A stretch of DNA of 64,000 nt from Variovorax boronicumulans (GTDB lineage: Bacteria; Pseudomonadota; Gammaproteobacteria; Burkholderiales; Burkholderiaceae_C): the NCBI RefSeq assembly GCF_029892485.1, contig NZ_JARXVG010000019.1:1-64000 (forward strand). Reading direction: 5' to 3'. Under the pieces are notes generated by a model. The model had not been told where the DNA came from and did no database searches. It saw only the letters and a program-made list of their open reading frames with translations. Below are positions 8,584 through 16,337 of the stretch, one piece after another. The translations under genes and the position numbers were made by a program. Position 1 is the stretch's first letter; the number at the start of each line of letters is the position of its first letter.

Positions 8584-8611
8584 AAACGGCCCACAATGTG
8601 GGCCGTTTTTC
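8584..8611 (+). terminator. Rho-independent terminator after rpsQ
   Basis: AAACGGCCCAC and GTGGGCCGTTT pair over 11 bp around a three-base loop and run into TTTTT. It closes the rplC-rpsQ transcript before the peroxiredoxin gene. Confidence 0.92.
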
Positions 8612-8628
8612 ATTTTCAGGAGCATTCA

Positions 8629-9135
8629 ATGATCAAAGTCGGTGACACCCTTCCTTCGGCCACCCTGCAGGAATATTCCGAAGTCGAGGGCGAAGGCTGC
8701 AGCATCGGTCCGAACGCCGTGGACGTGAGCAAGGCTTCGGCCGGCAAGACCATCGCGCTGTTCGCGCTGCCGGGCGCCTTCACGCCCACCTGCTCGGCCA
8801 AGCACGTGCCGGGCTACGTGCAGCACTTCGATGACTTCAAGGCCGCCGGCGTGGACGAGATCTGGTGCGTGAGCGTGAACGACGCCTTCGTGATGGGCGC
8901 CTGGGCGCGCGACCAGAAGACCGGCGCCAAGGTGCGCATGCTGGCCGACGGCAGCGCCGATTTCGCCAAGGCCACCGGCCTCACGCTCGACCTGACGGGC
9001 CGCGGCATGGGCCTGCGCAGCAATCGCTATTCGATGCTCGTGAAGGACGGCAAGGTCGCGACGCTCAACGTCGAGGCACCGGGCAAGTTCGAAGTCAGCG
9101 ACGCGGACACGCTGCTCGCGCAAGCCCGCGGCTGA
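8629..9135 (+). CDS. Type II (Prx5-family) peroxiredoxin
   Basis: A thiol peroxidase that reduces hydrogen peroxide and alkyl hydroperoxides in the cytoplasm. The ATG at 8629 follows CAGGAG and gives 168 residues. The peroxidatic site is GAFTPTCSAKHVPGY with Cys55, and Thr52 and an arginine in the RSNRYSMLV segment complete the usual Prx active site. Other cysteines at 24 and about 80 could act in resolution, but many Prx5 proteins use glutaredoxin or glutathione. It stands alone between the ribosomal terminator and a convergent acetyltransferase gene. Confidence 0.93.
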   Translation: MIKVGDTLPSATLQEYSEVEGEGCSIGPNAVDVSKASAGKTIALFALPGAFTPTCSAKHVPGYVQHFDDFKAAGVDEIWCVSVNDAFVMGAWARDQKTGAKVRMLADGSADFAKATGLTLDLTGRGMGLRSNRYSMLVKDGKVATLNVEAPGKFEVSDADTLLAQARG

Positions 9136-9139
9136 TCGA

Positions 9140-9727
9140 TCAGAGATCTGCCTTGAGGTAGTGCGCCCCGGCGATGGGGTTGTGATAGTAGGGCGGCACT
9201 TCCACGAAGCCCAAATCTTCGTAGAGTGCCCGCGCCGATTCCATGTCGTCCAGGGTGTCGAGCAGCACGCACCCGTAGCCGGCGGCGCGTGCGGCATCGA
9301 GGATCGCCTCGGCCAGCTGCCGGCCCAGCCCGAGGCCGCGGAAGCCGGGCCGCACGAACAGCCGCTTCATTTCCGCCGCATTCGCATAGTCCGCGTTGTC
9401 GAGCGGACGCAGGGCGCAGCAGCCAGCCACGTGCGCCAGCGAACCATCGGCACGCTGCAGCGTCGGGGCCTGCCGGCCCGCTTCTTCCTTGATGTTCGCC
9501 GGGTCCACAAGCGCCAGCAGCAGCGTGCCACGCGGCTCGGCGTACTCGCCGGGCAGGCCGGCCAATTCGCCGTCGAAATCCTGGAAGCCCAGGTCGATGT
9601 CCAGCGAGCCGGCATAGTCGCGAAAGATCGCGCGCGCGGCGTCGATCTCGTGGGCTTCATCGGGCGTGAGCAGCACGACGACCGGCGTGTCCGCCAGCGG
9701 CAAAGGGCGAGAAACCGAAGAGCTCAT
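9140..9727 (-). CDS. GNAT-family N-acetyltransferase
   Basis: An acetyl-CoA dependent acyltransferase of 195 residues; the substrate is not evident. The acetyl-CoA binding motif is RPGFRGLGLGRQLAEAIL (about residues 127-144), followed by LLDTLDDMESARALYEDLGF, the typical end of the GNAT fold. The start at 9727 overlaps the stop of the upstream cytochrome b561 gene by four bases (ATGA), which supports this ATG over a longer frame starting 13 codons earlier and indicates co-transcription with the cytochrome. It converges with the peroxiredoxin gene with almost no gap. Confidence 0.85.
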   Translation of the reverse strand: MSSSVSRPLPLADTPVVVLLTPDEAHEIDAARAIFRDYAGSLDIDLGFQDFDGELAGLPGEYAEPRGTLLLALVDPANIKEEAGRQAPTLQRADGSLAHVAGCCALRPLDNADYANAAEMKRLFVRPGFRGLGLGRQLAEAILDAARAAGYGCVLLDTLDDMESARALYEDLGFVEVPPYYHNPIAGAHYLKADL

Positions 9728-10434
9728 GCGCGCAACGACGCCACCCAGTACGCCACGCCCGCGCACAACACGAACAAGACCAGCGCCAGTCCGCGCGAAG
9801 CCGCGTCGTCACGGCTTTCGGCGACCTGGCCGTTCGCGCTCGAGACCAGCTTGTCGCCCGAGACCATCGGCCGCACCAGGCGATGCCGCTTGACCAGCAC
9901 ATAGAACAGCACGGCCAGCACATGCAGGCTCACGAGGACGATCACGATCCACTTGCCCTGCGCCTTGTGCCAGCCCGTGGCGAAGCTCACGACCGCACCC
10001 GAGACGAAGCGTGTGAGCGGTCCGGAGGCGGAGATTTCGTCGTCGGCCATGAGTCCGGTGGCGACCTGGAATGCGAGGATCGCCAGCACCGCGAACACCG
10101 ACAGCGCCCCCAGCGGCGTGTGCCCGATCAGGTGATCCGGATGCGCCCGCCCGCGCAGGTAGTTGACGACCGAACCCGGCGCATAGATGAACGCCGCGAA
10201 GCGCGACCAGCGCCCGCCCACGAAGCCCCAGAGCAGCCGGAACAGCAGCAGCGCAAGCACTGTGTAGCCGAGGCGGATGTGCCATTCCATGATGCCGTTC
10301 AGGCCGGTGCCGATCAGGCCGAGCACGGCGATGGCCAGTGTCCAGTGAAAAAGACGCGTCGGCAGGTCCCAGACGCGGGTGCGGGCGGCGGTGCGGTCCG
10401 CCGCCTGGAGGGCGGCCGCGGAGGAGTCGGTCAT
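9724..10434 (-). CDS. Cytochrome b561 family membrane protein
   Basis: A di-haem b integral membrane protein of 236 residues. Haem-ligand type histidines occur in RLFHWTLAI (about 28), MEWHIRLGY (about 51), IGHTPLG and LVSLHVLAVLFY. About four transmembrane helices form the core, and an extra C-terminal helix (LALVLFVLCAGVAYWV) is present. It is divergent from a cytochrome c' gene; in many Burkholderiales the pair is adjacent and b561 is thought to exchange electrons with cytochrome c'. Start codon ATG at 10434. The last four bases overlap the acetyltransferase start. Confidence 0.9.
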   Translation of the reverse strand: MTDSSAAALQAADRTAARTRVWDLPTRLFHWTLAIAVLGLIGTGLNGIMEWHIRLGYTVLALLLFRLLWGFVGGRWSRFAAFIYAPGSVVNYLRGRAHPDHLIGHTPLGALSVFAVLAILAFQVATGLMADDEISASGPLTRFVSGAVVSFATGWHKAQGKWIVIVLVSLHVLAVLFYVLVKRHRLVRPMVSGDKLVSSANGQVAESRDDAASRGLALVLFVLCAGVAYWVASLRA

Positions 10435-10597
10435 CGAAGGGTGCGCGGGGACGCGCGAGGCTGCGGAAGGCGCAGATTATCAAAGTCCGGGTCGCAGGTT
10501 GCTTCGGGTTGTCGCTATGCGCGCGACATGGTCCGCCCCTACACTCGGCCGCAGCGCCGCGTTCGACGGCGTTGCCCACCCCCAACAAGGACCCACG

Positions 10598-11044
10598 ATG
10601 ATCCGACTTGCCTCGTTCGCCCTTGCAGCCGTCTGCGCTGCGATGTCCCTGCCCGCCGCGGCCCAGTTCGCCAAGCCCGAAGACGCCATCAAGTACCGCC
10701 AGAGCGCACTGTTCGTGATGAGCCAGCATTTCGGCCGCCTGGGCGCCATGGCCAACGGCCGGGTTCCCTACGATGCGGCAGCTGCCGCCGCCAACGCCGA
10801 GGTGGTGGCAGAGATGGCGAAGCTGCCCTGGACCGCCTTCGGCCCAGGCACCGAGGGCGGCAAGGCCAAGCCCGAAGTCTGGAAGGAAGACGCCAAGTTC
10901 AAGGAGCGCCAGCAGAAGCTGATCGAGGAGACCGGCAAGCTGGCGGTCGCCGCCAAGGCAGGCAACATCGATGCGCTCAAGGCCCAGTTCGGCCCGACCG
11001 GCGCGAGCTGCAAGGCCTGCCACGACAGCTTCCGCAATCAGTAA
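10598..11044 (+). CDS. Cytochrome c' (periplasmic)
   Basis: A periplasmic four-helix-bundle c-type cytochrome; family members bind NO and CO at a pentacoordinate haem. The ATG at 10598 gives 148 residues with a signal peptide (cleavage after AAAQ-type AAA, about residue 22). The mature protein starts QFAKPEDAIKYRQSALFVM. The haem site is CKACH at residues 138-142 near the C-terminus, as expected. It is divergent from the b561 gene across 163 bases that must hold both promoters, and it is followed by a bidirectional terminator. Confidence 0.94.
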   Translation: MIRLASFALAAVCAAMSLPAAAQFAKPEDAIKYRQSALFVMSQHFGRLGAMANGRVPYDAAAAAANAEVVAEMAKLPWTAFGPGTEGGKAKPEVWKEDAKFKERQQKLIEETGKLAVAAKAGNIDALKAQFGPTGASCKACHDSFRNQ

Positions 11045-11061
11045 GGGCGGCTGCAAAAAAC

Positions 11062-11090
11062 AAAAGGCGCTACCAGGTAGCGCCTTTTTT
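11062..11090. terminator. Bidirectional terminator between cytochrome c' and thioredoxin genes
   Basis: AAAAGGCGCTA and TAGCGCCTTTT pair around CCAGG, with A residues on one side and T residues on the other. It can stop transcription from both convergent genes. Confidence 0.9.
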
Positions 11091-11104
11091 CGTTGGGAGC
11101 GGCT

Positions 11105-11602
11105 TCAGGCCTCGGCCAGCAGCTTCTCGATGAGCTTGTGCAACTCGGCAAAGTCGGGCTCGCCTACATAGCGCTTCACGATCTCGCCCCGCTTGTTCAC
11201 GAGGTAGGTGGTCGGCGTGAGCTTCACGTCGCCCCAGGCCTGTGCCACGCTGCCGGTGTTGTCGATCGCCACCTTGAACGGAAGCTTGCGGGTTTCGGCG
11301 AAGTTGACGACGTAGCTGGGCGGGTCGTAGCTCATGGCCACCGCCAGCGTGTCGTAACCCTTGGACTTGTACTTGTCGTAGGTCGCGATGACCTTGGGCA
11401 TCTCGCCGACGCAGGTCACGCAGCTGGTGGCCCAGAAGTTGACCAGGGTGACCTTGCCCTTCAGGTCGGCGGTGGTCTTCTGGGTGCCGTCCAGCAGCAC
11501 GAAGGTCGAAGCCGGGGCGGCCGTGTTGCCGGAGCCGAGGTACACGCCCACGCCGACGGCCAATGCAAGAGCGACGGCGGTGGCAGCGATGTATTTTTTC
11601 AT
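11105..11602 (-). CDS. TlpA/ResA-like periplasmic thioredoxin
   Basis: A membrane-anchored or exported disulfide reductase of 165 residues, probably serving cytochrome c maturation or another periplasmic thiol. An N-terminal hydrophobic segment (residues about 5-22) is followed by the thioredoxin fold: NFWATSCVTCVGEMP gives CxxC at residues 61-64, and LTPTTYLV supplies the cis-proline loop. The CVTC active site is uncommon compared with the WCxxC of ResA or TlpA; here Ser replaces Trp just before the first Cys. It is convergent with the cytochrome c' gene. Confidence 0.9.
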   Translation of the reverse strand: MKKYIAATAVALALAVGVGVYLGSGNTAAPASTFVLLDGTQKTTADLKGKVTLVNFWATSCVTCVGEMPKVIATYDKYKSKGYDTLAVAMSYDPPSYVVNFAETRKLPFKVAIDNTGSVAQAWGDVKLTPTTYLVNKRGEIVKRYVGEPDFAELHKLIEKLLAEA

Positions 11603-11703
11603 GGCAGCGGGGGGGAGAAGGGCGGGGCGATTCTAGTTCCGCCCGCAGGTTGGTGCTGGCCGCGGGCCTATACCGCATCCTGTGGCTCGATAATCGCTCC
11701 CCC

Positions 11704-12246
11704 ATGCCGTCGTTCGCCCCCCGTCCCTGGTTTGCGCTGACAGCTGCGGCCGTCTTCCTCGCCGCCTGCAGCCCCACCTTCAACTGGCGCGAGGTGTCGA
11801 TCGCCGATGCGGGCCTGGTCGCGCTCCTGCCCTGCAAGCCCGACCGCGCGAACCGCGCGCTGCCCCTGGGTGCCGAGTCCGTGCAGGTCGACATGGCCGG
11901 CTGCGAGACCGGCGGCGCGACGTTCGCCATTGCCCATGCCTCTGCCGACGGTCCGGCGCAGGCGGAGGCCTGGCTCAATGCGTGGCGCGCGGCCACGCGC
12001 AGCCAACTGGGCGAGGCGAAGGTGACGGAAGCCCCTGCAGCCCTGCAGCGTGCGACCGCAATGCCCGGACCGGTGCGGCTCGAGGCCCTGCCGCAGCAGC
12101 AGCAGGGCGCCGCCCCTGTCCAGGTGCTCTGGTTCGCCCAATCGCAAAAAGACGGCACCGTGGCGCTTTATCAGGCCACCGTGCTCGGCAGGCCTTCGTC
12201 TCCCGAGGCGTCCAAGACCTTCTTCGAAGGCCTGCGCCTCCCGTGA
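11704..12246 (+). CDS. Hypothetical lipoprotein
   Basis: A 180-residue protein with a lipoprotein signal (ALTAAAVFLAAC, Cys22), starting at the ATG at 11704. The mature part contains two further cysteines (LLPCKPDR and AGCETGG) that may form a disulfide, a Gln run, and a C-terminus ending FFEGLRLP. I know of similar uncharacterised lipoproteins in Burkholderiales but no function. It is divergent from the thioredoxin gene (101 bases between starts). Confidence 0.75.
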   Translation: MPSFAPRPWFALTAAAVFLAACSPTFNWREVSIADAGLVALLPCKPDRANRALPLGAESVQVDMAGCETGGATFAIAHASADGPAQAEAWLNAWRAATRSQLGEAKVTEAPAALQRATAMPGPVRLEALPQQQQGAAPVQVLWFAQSQKDGTVALYQATVLGRPSSPEASKTFFEGLRLP

Positions 12247-12346
12247 ACGGCGGCAATGTCCGTTTTTTCGCGGGCTGATGCGTTATGTCTTATCTCTACT
12301 TCCCCTGGGCGCCCCCGCATAATCGACGCGTCGTCCTCCGAGCCGC

Positions 12347-12802
12347 ATGAACAGCATCCTCATCATCGCCCACTCACCGTTCGCGCAGGCGCTGCGGCAG
12401 TGCGCGCTGCATGTGTTTCCCGACTGCGAGCAGGCTGTCGTCGCGCTCGACGTGCTGCCCAACGTGTCGCCCGAGGAAACGCTGGCCGCCGCACGCATCA
12501 CGCTCGCGCAGCAGCTGCGCGCCCCGCGTTCGCAAGTGCTGGTGCTGGCCGACGTGTTCGGCGCCACGCCCTGCAACGTGGCGCAGAAGCTGGTGGACGG
12601 CGTTCATTCGAAGCTGGTGGCGGGCGTCAACCTGCCGATGCTGCTGCGCGCCGTCACCTACCGCCACGAACCGCTCGACACGCTGGTGCAGCGCGCCATT
12701 GCGGGTGGCACCGCGGGCGTCATGCAGGTGGCGGTGGCGGCTCCCCAGAACCAGGCAAAAAGAAAGCACAGTGATCAAGAAATCCGTGACCATCAGCAAT
12801 AA
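12347..12802 (+). CDS. PTS EIIA component, mannose/fructose family (ManX-like)
   Basis: A cytoplasmic phosphocarrier of 151 residues. His9 in IIAHSPFAQAL is the expected phosphorylation site of EIIA-Man domains, and DVFGATPCNVA and the C-terminal fold also match. No EIIB, C or D permease gene follows. The next genes are HPr and EI, so this is the regulatory PTS of betaproteobacteria, used for sensing phosphoenolpyruvate or nitrogen state and not for sugar uptake. Its 3' end overlaps the HPr gene by 32 bases, which indicates translational coupling. The C-terminal tail QAKRKHSDQEIRDHQQ is encoded within that overlap. Confidence 0.93.
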   Translation: MNSILIIAHSPFAQALRQCALHVFPDCEQAVVALDVLPNVSPEETLAAARITLAQQLRAPRSQVLVLADVFGATPCNVAQKLVDGVHSKLVAGVNLPMLLRAVTYRHEPLDTLVQRAIAGGTAGVMQVAVAAPQNQAKRKHSDQEIRDHQQ

Positions 12803-13040
12803 GCTGGGCCTGCATGCACGCGCATCGGCCAAGCTGACCAAGCTCGCAGGCAGCTACCCCTGCGAGGTGTGGCTCTCGCGCGGCGACCGCCGCATCAATG
12901 CCAAGAGCATCATGGGCGTCATGATGCTGGCCGCGGGCCTGGGCTCCACGGTCGAGCTCGAGACCAACGGCCAGCAGGAAGAAGAAGCGATGAACGCCAT
13001 CGTCCAGTTGATGGACGACAAGTTCGGCGAAGGCGAATGA
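12771..13040 (+). CDS. ptsH: Phosphocarrier protein HPr
   Basis: An 89-residue HPr that passes phosphate from EI to EIIA. It starts with GTG at 12771. His15 lies in GLHARASAK and Ser46 in NAKSIMGVMML. The presence of Ser46 means it could be a substrate of HPr kinase/phosphorylase, which betaproteobacteria encode elsewhere. It starts inside the EIIA gene and is followed after 146 bases by ptsI. Together the three form a permease-less phosphorelay. Confidence 0.96.
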   Translation: MIKKSVTISNKLGLHARASAKLTKLAGSYPCEVWLSRGDRRINAKSIMGVMMLAAGLGSTVELETNGQQEEEAMNAIVQLMDDKFGEGE

Positions 13041-13186
13041 AATGGCTCACCCCCAGGCTTTTTCACTTCGTGTAAACGCCAACCCCCTTTCAGGGGGCGA
13101 TGCCAGTCGCCCAGCAAAGCCGGTTCGACGGCATCTTCCGAATTCGCTTTCGCTTCGCGCTCGCGGCGGACGGAGGGTCTGAAGCG

Positions 13187-14986
13187 ATGACCTTCGCAGT
13201 CCACGGCCTCCCTGTCGCCCGTGGCATTGCCATCGGCCGCGCGGTGCTGGTGGTGTCGAGCCGCATCGATGTCGCCCACTACTTCATCAAGCCCGAAGAG
13301 ATAGAGACCGAGATCGACCGCGTGCGTACCGCGCGCAACGCCGTCGCCGACGAACTCGCCAAGCTGCAGACCAGCGTCGCGCAGATGGGCCCGAACGACG
13401 CGCCGCACGAGCTTGCCGCGCTGCTCGAAGTGCACCAGATGCTGCTGCAGGACGAGGCCCTCACCGGCGGCGTCAAGCACTGGATCACCGACCGGCTCTA
13501 CAACGCCGAATGGGCGCTGACCACGCAGCTGGAAATCATCGCGCGCCAGTTCGACGAGATGGAGGACGAGTACCTGCGCGAGCGCAAGGCCGACCTCGAA
13601 CAGGTGGTCGAACGCCTCCTGCACCGCATGAAGGGCACGGCTGCGGTGCTCGCGCCCAGCCCGCCGCGCCGCAAGCGCGCCACCTCCCACGACGAGGACG
13701 ACGACCCCACCGCGGGCGACGGCATCGATGTGCCGCTGGTGCTGATCGCGCACGATCTCTCGCCGGCCGACATGCTCCAGTTCAAGAAGAGCGTGTTCGC
13801 GGGCTTCGTGACCGACGTGGGCGGGCGCACCTCGCACACGGCCATCGTCGCGCGCAGCATGGACATTCCGGCCATCGTCGGCGCGCGCACCGCGAGCCAG
13901 CTGGTGCGCCAGGACGACTGGGTCATCATCGACGGCGACGCCGGCGTGATGATCATCGACCCCTCGCCGATCATCCTGGCCGAGTACGGCTTCAAGCAGC
14001 GCCAGGGCGACCTCGAACGCGGCCGGCTAGCGCGGCTGCGCCACAAGCCTGCGGTCACGCTCGACGGCCAGCGCGTCGAGCTGCTCGCCAACATCGAGAT
14101 GCCCGAGGACACCGTGGGCGCCGTCAAGGCCGGCGCGGTGGGCGTGGGTTTGTTCCGCAGCGAATTCCTCTTCATGGGCCGCGAGTCGTCGGCGCGCCAG
14201 ACCCGCCTGCCCGACGAGGAAGAGCAATATCAGGCCTACAAGCGCGCGGTCGAGGGCATGCAGGGCATGCCGGTCACGATCCGCACCATCGACGTGGGCG
14301 CCGACAAGCAGTTGGAGAGCAAGTCCGGCAGCAAGCAGGAGCACCTGAACCCCGCGCTCGGCCTGCGCGCCATCCGCTGGAGCCTGGCCGATCCGGCGAT
14401 GTTCCTCACGCAGTTGCGCGCCATCCTGCGCGCTGCGGCGCACGGCGAGATCCACCTGCTGATTCCCATGCTCGCGCACGCGAGCGAAATTCGCCAGACG
14501 CTCTCGTTGATCGACTTTGCACGTGTGGAACTGGACAACCGCGGCGCGGTGTACGGCCCCGTGAAGCTCGGCGCCATGATCGAGATTCCGGCCGCCGCGC
14601 TCACGCTCAAGCTCTTCCTGAAGCACTTCGATTTCCTGTCGATCGGCACCAACGACCTGATCCAGTACACGCTGGCGATCGACCGGGCCGACGAGTCGGT
14701 GGCACACCTCTACGACCCCGCGCACCCCGCGGTGCTCAAGCTGGTGGCCGACACCATCGCCGAGTGCCGCCGCCAGGGCAAGGGCGTGGCCGTATGCGGC
14801 GAAATGGCGGGCGATGTGGCCTTCACCCGCTTGCTGCTCGGGCTGGGATTGCGCAGCTTCTCGATGCATCCGTCGCGCATCCTCGCCGTGAAACAGGAAG
14901 TGCTGCGCGCGGACACCAGCAAGCTCGAGGCGTGGGCCAAGGGCATCCTCGAGTCCGACGACCCTGCCACGGCCCTCGCGGGCTGA
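13187..14986 (+). CDS. ptsI: PTS enzyme I (phosphoenolpyruvate-protein phosphotransferase)
   Basis: Enzyme I autophosphorylates with phosphoenolpyruvate and charges HPr. The ATG at 13187, ten bases after GGAGGG, gives 599 residues. A longer in-frame start at 13100 lacks conservation. The phosphohistidine is His217 in GGRTSHTAIVARSMDIP, and PEP-barrel motifs are GVGLFRSEFLFMGR and SIGTNDLIQYTLAIDR. C-terminal VAVCGEMAGD is present. His217 lies about 26 residues later than in E. coli EI because of a charged insert at about residues 156-180 (PPRRKRATSHDEDDD region) between the HPr-binding domain and the swivel domain. Confidence 0.96.
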   Translation: MTFAVHGLPVARGIAIGRAVLVVSSRIDVAHYFIKPEEIETEIDRVRTARNAVADELAKLQTSVAQMGPNDAPHELAALLEVHQMLLQDEALTGGVKHWITDRLYNAEWALTTQLEIIARQFDEMEDEYLRERKADLEQVVERLLHRMKGTAAVLAPSPPRRKRATSHDEDDDPTAGDGIDVPLVLIAHDLSPADMLQFKKSVFAGFVTDVGGRTSHTAIVARSMDIPAIVGARTASQLVRQDDWVIIDGDAGVMIIDPSPIILAEYGFKQRQGDLERGRLARLRHKPAVTLDGQRVELLANIEMPEDTVGAVKAGAVGVGLFRSEFLFMGRESSARQTRLPDEEEQYQAYKRAVEGMQGMPVTIRTIDVGADKQLESKSGSKQEHLNPALGLRAIRWSLADPAMFLTQLRAILRAAAHGEIHLLIPMLAHASEIRQTLSLIDFARVELDNRGAVYGPVKLGAMIEIPAAALTLKLFLKHFDFLSIGTNDLIQYTLAIDRADESVAHLYDPAHPAVLKLVADTIAECRRQGKGVAVCGEMAGDVAFTRLLLGLGLRSFSMHPSRILAVKQEVLRADTSKLEAWAKGILESDDPATALAG

Positions 14987-15008
14987 TGCGCGGCGGGAGG
15001 TTGCGGGA

Positions 15009-15728
15009 ATGACGAACGCCACCCCTGCAACCTCTGCCCGAGCGCCCGCCGCGGAGAACCCGCCCGACAGCGCGTGGCGCGGCATGTTGCTCGCCTTCAC
15101 GGGCGGCTTCGTCGACACCCTTGGCTTCGTGGCGCTGTTCGGGCTCTTCACTGCGCATGTCACCGGCAACTTCGTGCTGATCGGTGCGGCCATGGCGGGC
15201 AGCGCGCATTCGGGCGTGGTCGGCAAGCTGCTGGCCCTGCCGATGTTCGTGCTCGGCGTGGCCGCCACGCGGATATTCCAGCTGCGCCGCGAGCGCCGCG
15301 GGCTCGACACCGCAGTGCCGTTGATGGCCACGCAGTTGCTCTTTCTCTTGGCCTTCATGGTGGCCGGCGTGTGGGCCGGCCCGTTCGTGAGCGGCAATGG
15401 CGTGTCGGCCATCGCGGTCGGGCTGGTGGGCGTGCTGACCATGTCGATCCAGAACACCGCCGCGCGCAGCGTCTTCGCGCGGCTGACGCCCAGCACGGTG
15501 ATGACCGGCAATGTCACGCAGCTCGTGATGGACCTCGTCGACATGGCCGTGCGCGCACCTGCCACAGACGCGGCCGCAGGGCGTGTGCGCAAGGCCTGGC
15601 CACCGATCGCAGCGTTCGCGGTGGGCTCGCTGGCCGGCGGCCTGGGCTATGCGCATGCGGGCTTCTGGGCACTGCTCGCGCCCTGCGCCGCACTGGCCGC
15701 GTTGCTCGGGTTACTGCGAAAGCAATAG
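15009..15728 (+). CDS. YoaK-family (DUF1275) membrane protein
   Basis: A 239-residue integral membrane protein with about six transmembrane helices. The family signature is near the N-terminus: LLAFTGGFVDTLGFVALFGLF followed by HVTGNFVLIGAA. The second half repeats the pattern (SIQNTAARSVFARL, TVMTGNVTQLVMD). The function of the family is unknown, and a transporter role is assumed. GGGAGG lies upstream of the ATG. It follows ptsI by 22 bases and could be read through from it. Immediately downstream lies the first copy of a 44-bp repeated element. Confidence 0.88.
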   Translation: MTNATPATSARAPAAENPPDSAWRGMLLAFTGGFVDTLGFVALFGLFTAHVTGNFVLIGAAMAGSAHSGVVGKLLALPMFVLGVAATRIFQLRRERRGLDTAVPLMATQLLFLLAFMVAGVWAGPFVSGNGVSAIAVGLVGVLTMSIQNTAARSVFARLTPSTVMTGNVTQLVMDLVDMAVRAPATDAAAGRVRKAWPPIAAFAVGSLAGGLGYAHAGFWALLAPCAALAALLGLLRKQ

Positions 15729-15729
15729 C

Positions 15730-15773
15730 GTCGCAATAAAACGAAACACGCCGAAACCGCGGTGAAAGGACTT
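15730..15773 (+). repeat. 44-bp direct repeat, copy 1: putative response-regulator operator
   Basis: 43 of 44 bases match copy 2 at 16235-16278. Inside are direct boxes GAAAC-N5-GAAAC (15743 and 15753) and a third GAAA at 15764, about one helical turn apart, the layout used by OmpR-family regulators. It ends 57 bases before the ATG of the next gene. Confidence 0.75.
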
Positions 15774-15830
15774 GCCGCGCCTCTGCAAGCACGATCAGGG
15801 CTCCTCAACACCCCCTGAAAGGTTTGCACC

Positions 15831-16205
15831 ATGAAGTCCCTCTCCCTGACTCAGATCATCACCGTCGGCTCGTTCGTCATGCTCGCCGCAGCAGGCGCCA
15901 AGGCCGAGAGCTACGAAGGCGTGCAGCCTGCGGTATCGGCCAAGAGCCGCGCCGAGGTCAGCGCGGAAGCCGTGCGCACCGCGTCGGCGCCGGACCAGAA
16001 CATCGTGCGCGGCTCGCGCGGCCCGGAAACTGTGGCGGTCTCGACCGACCGCGCCCGTGTCGTCGCCGAAGCCGTGCGCACCGCCGCCGCCCCGGACCAG
16101 AACGTGACCTCCGGCTCGCGCGTGAACAGCAAGGTCGTCTCGACGATGCAAAACCCCGTCGACGCACGCGCCGAAGCCGCACGCAACAACAGCAGCAAGC
16201 TCTGA
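15831..16205 (+). CDS. Small exported protein with an internal tandem repeat
   Basis: A 124-residue secreted protein with a signal peptide cleaved after AGAKA (about residue 25). The mature part has two copies of one motif of about 26 residues: SAEAVRTASAPDQN followed by GSRG, and VAEAVRTAAAPDQN followed by GSRV. Each is preceded by a charged stretch. The family resembles the small periplasmic DUF4148-type proteins common in Burkholderiales, which have no known function. It is preceded by the 44-bp element and a conserved spacing to the start, so it is probably regulated together with the Spy-like gene downstream. Confidence 0.78.
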   Translation: MKSLSLTQIITVGSFVMLAAAGAKAESYEGVQPAVSAKSRAEVSAEAVRTASAPDQNIVRGSRGPETVAVSTDRARVVAEAVRTAAAPDQNVTSGSRVNSKVVSTMQNPVDARAEAARNNSSKL

Positions 16206-16234
16206 GCAAGAGTCATCGCGCTGTGGCCTCGCGT

Positions 16235-16278
16235 GTCGCAATAAAACGAAACACGCCGAAACCGCGGTGAGAGGACTT
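16235..16278 (+). repeat. 44-bp direct repeat, copy 2: putative response-regulator operator
   Basis: Matches copy 1 at 43 of 44 positions (the only difference is G16271 for A15766). It ends 59 bases before the Spy-like ATG, almost the same distance as copy 1 from its gene. A similar weak -10-like hexamer lies 17 bases after each copy (CACGAT at 15790, CACCAT at 16295). Confidence 0.75.
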
Positions 16279-16337
16279 CGGAGCGCGCAAATCGCACCAT
16301 CGAGCTTCCTCTTCTTCCGACAACACAAGGACGTCTC

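Noticed and set aside
13100..13186. A 29-codon upstream extension of enzyme I
   Set aside because: The downstream ATG at 13187 has a good ribosome-binding site, and the conserved enzyme I sequence begins there.
15730..16278. The 44-bp repeats considered as a CRISPR or transposon end
   Set aside because: Only two copies, 505 bases apart, in the same orientation, with a gene between and no transposase; the equal spacing to start codons favours an operator.
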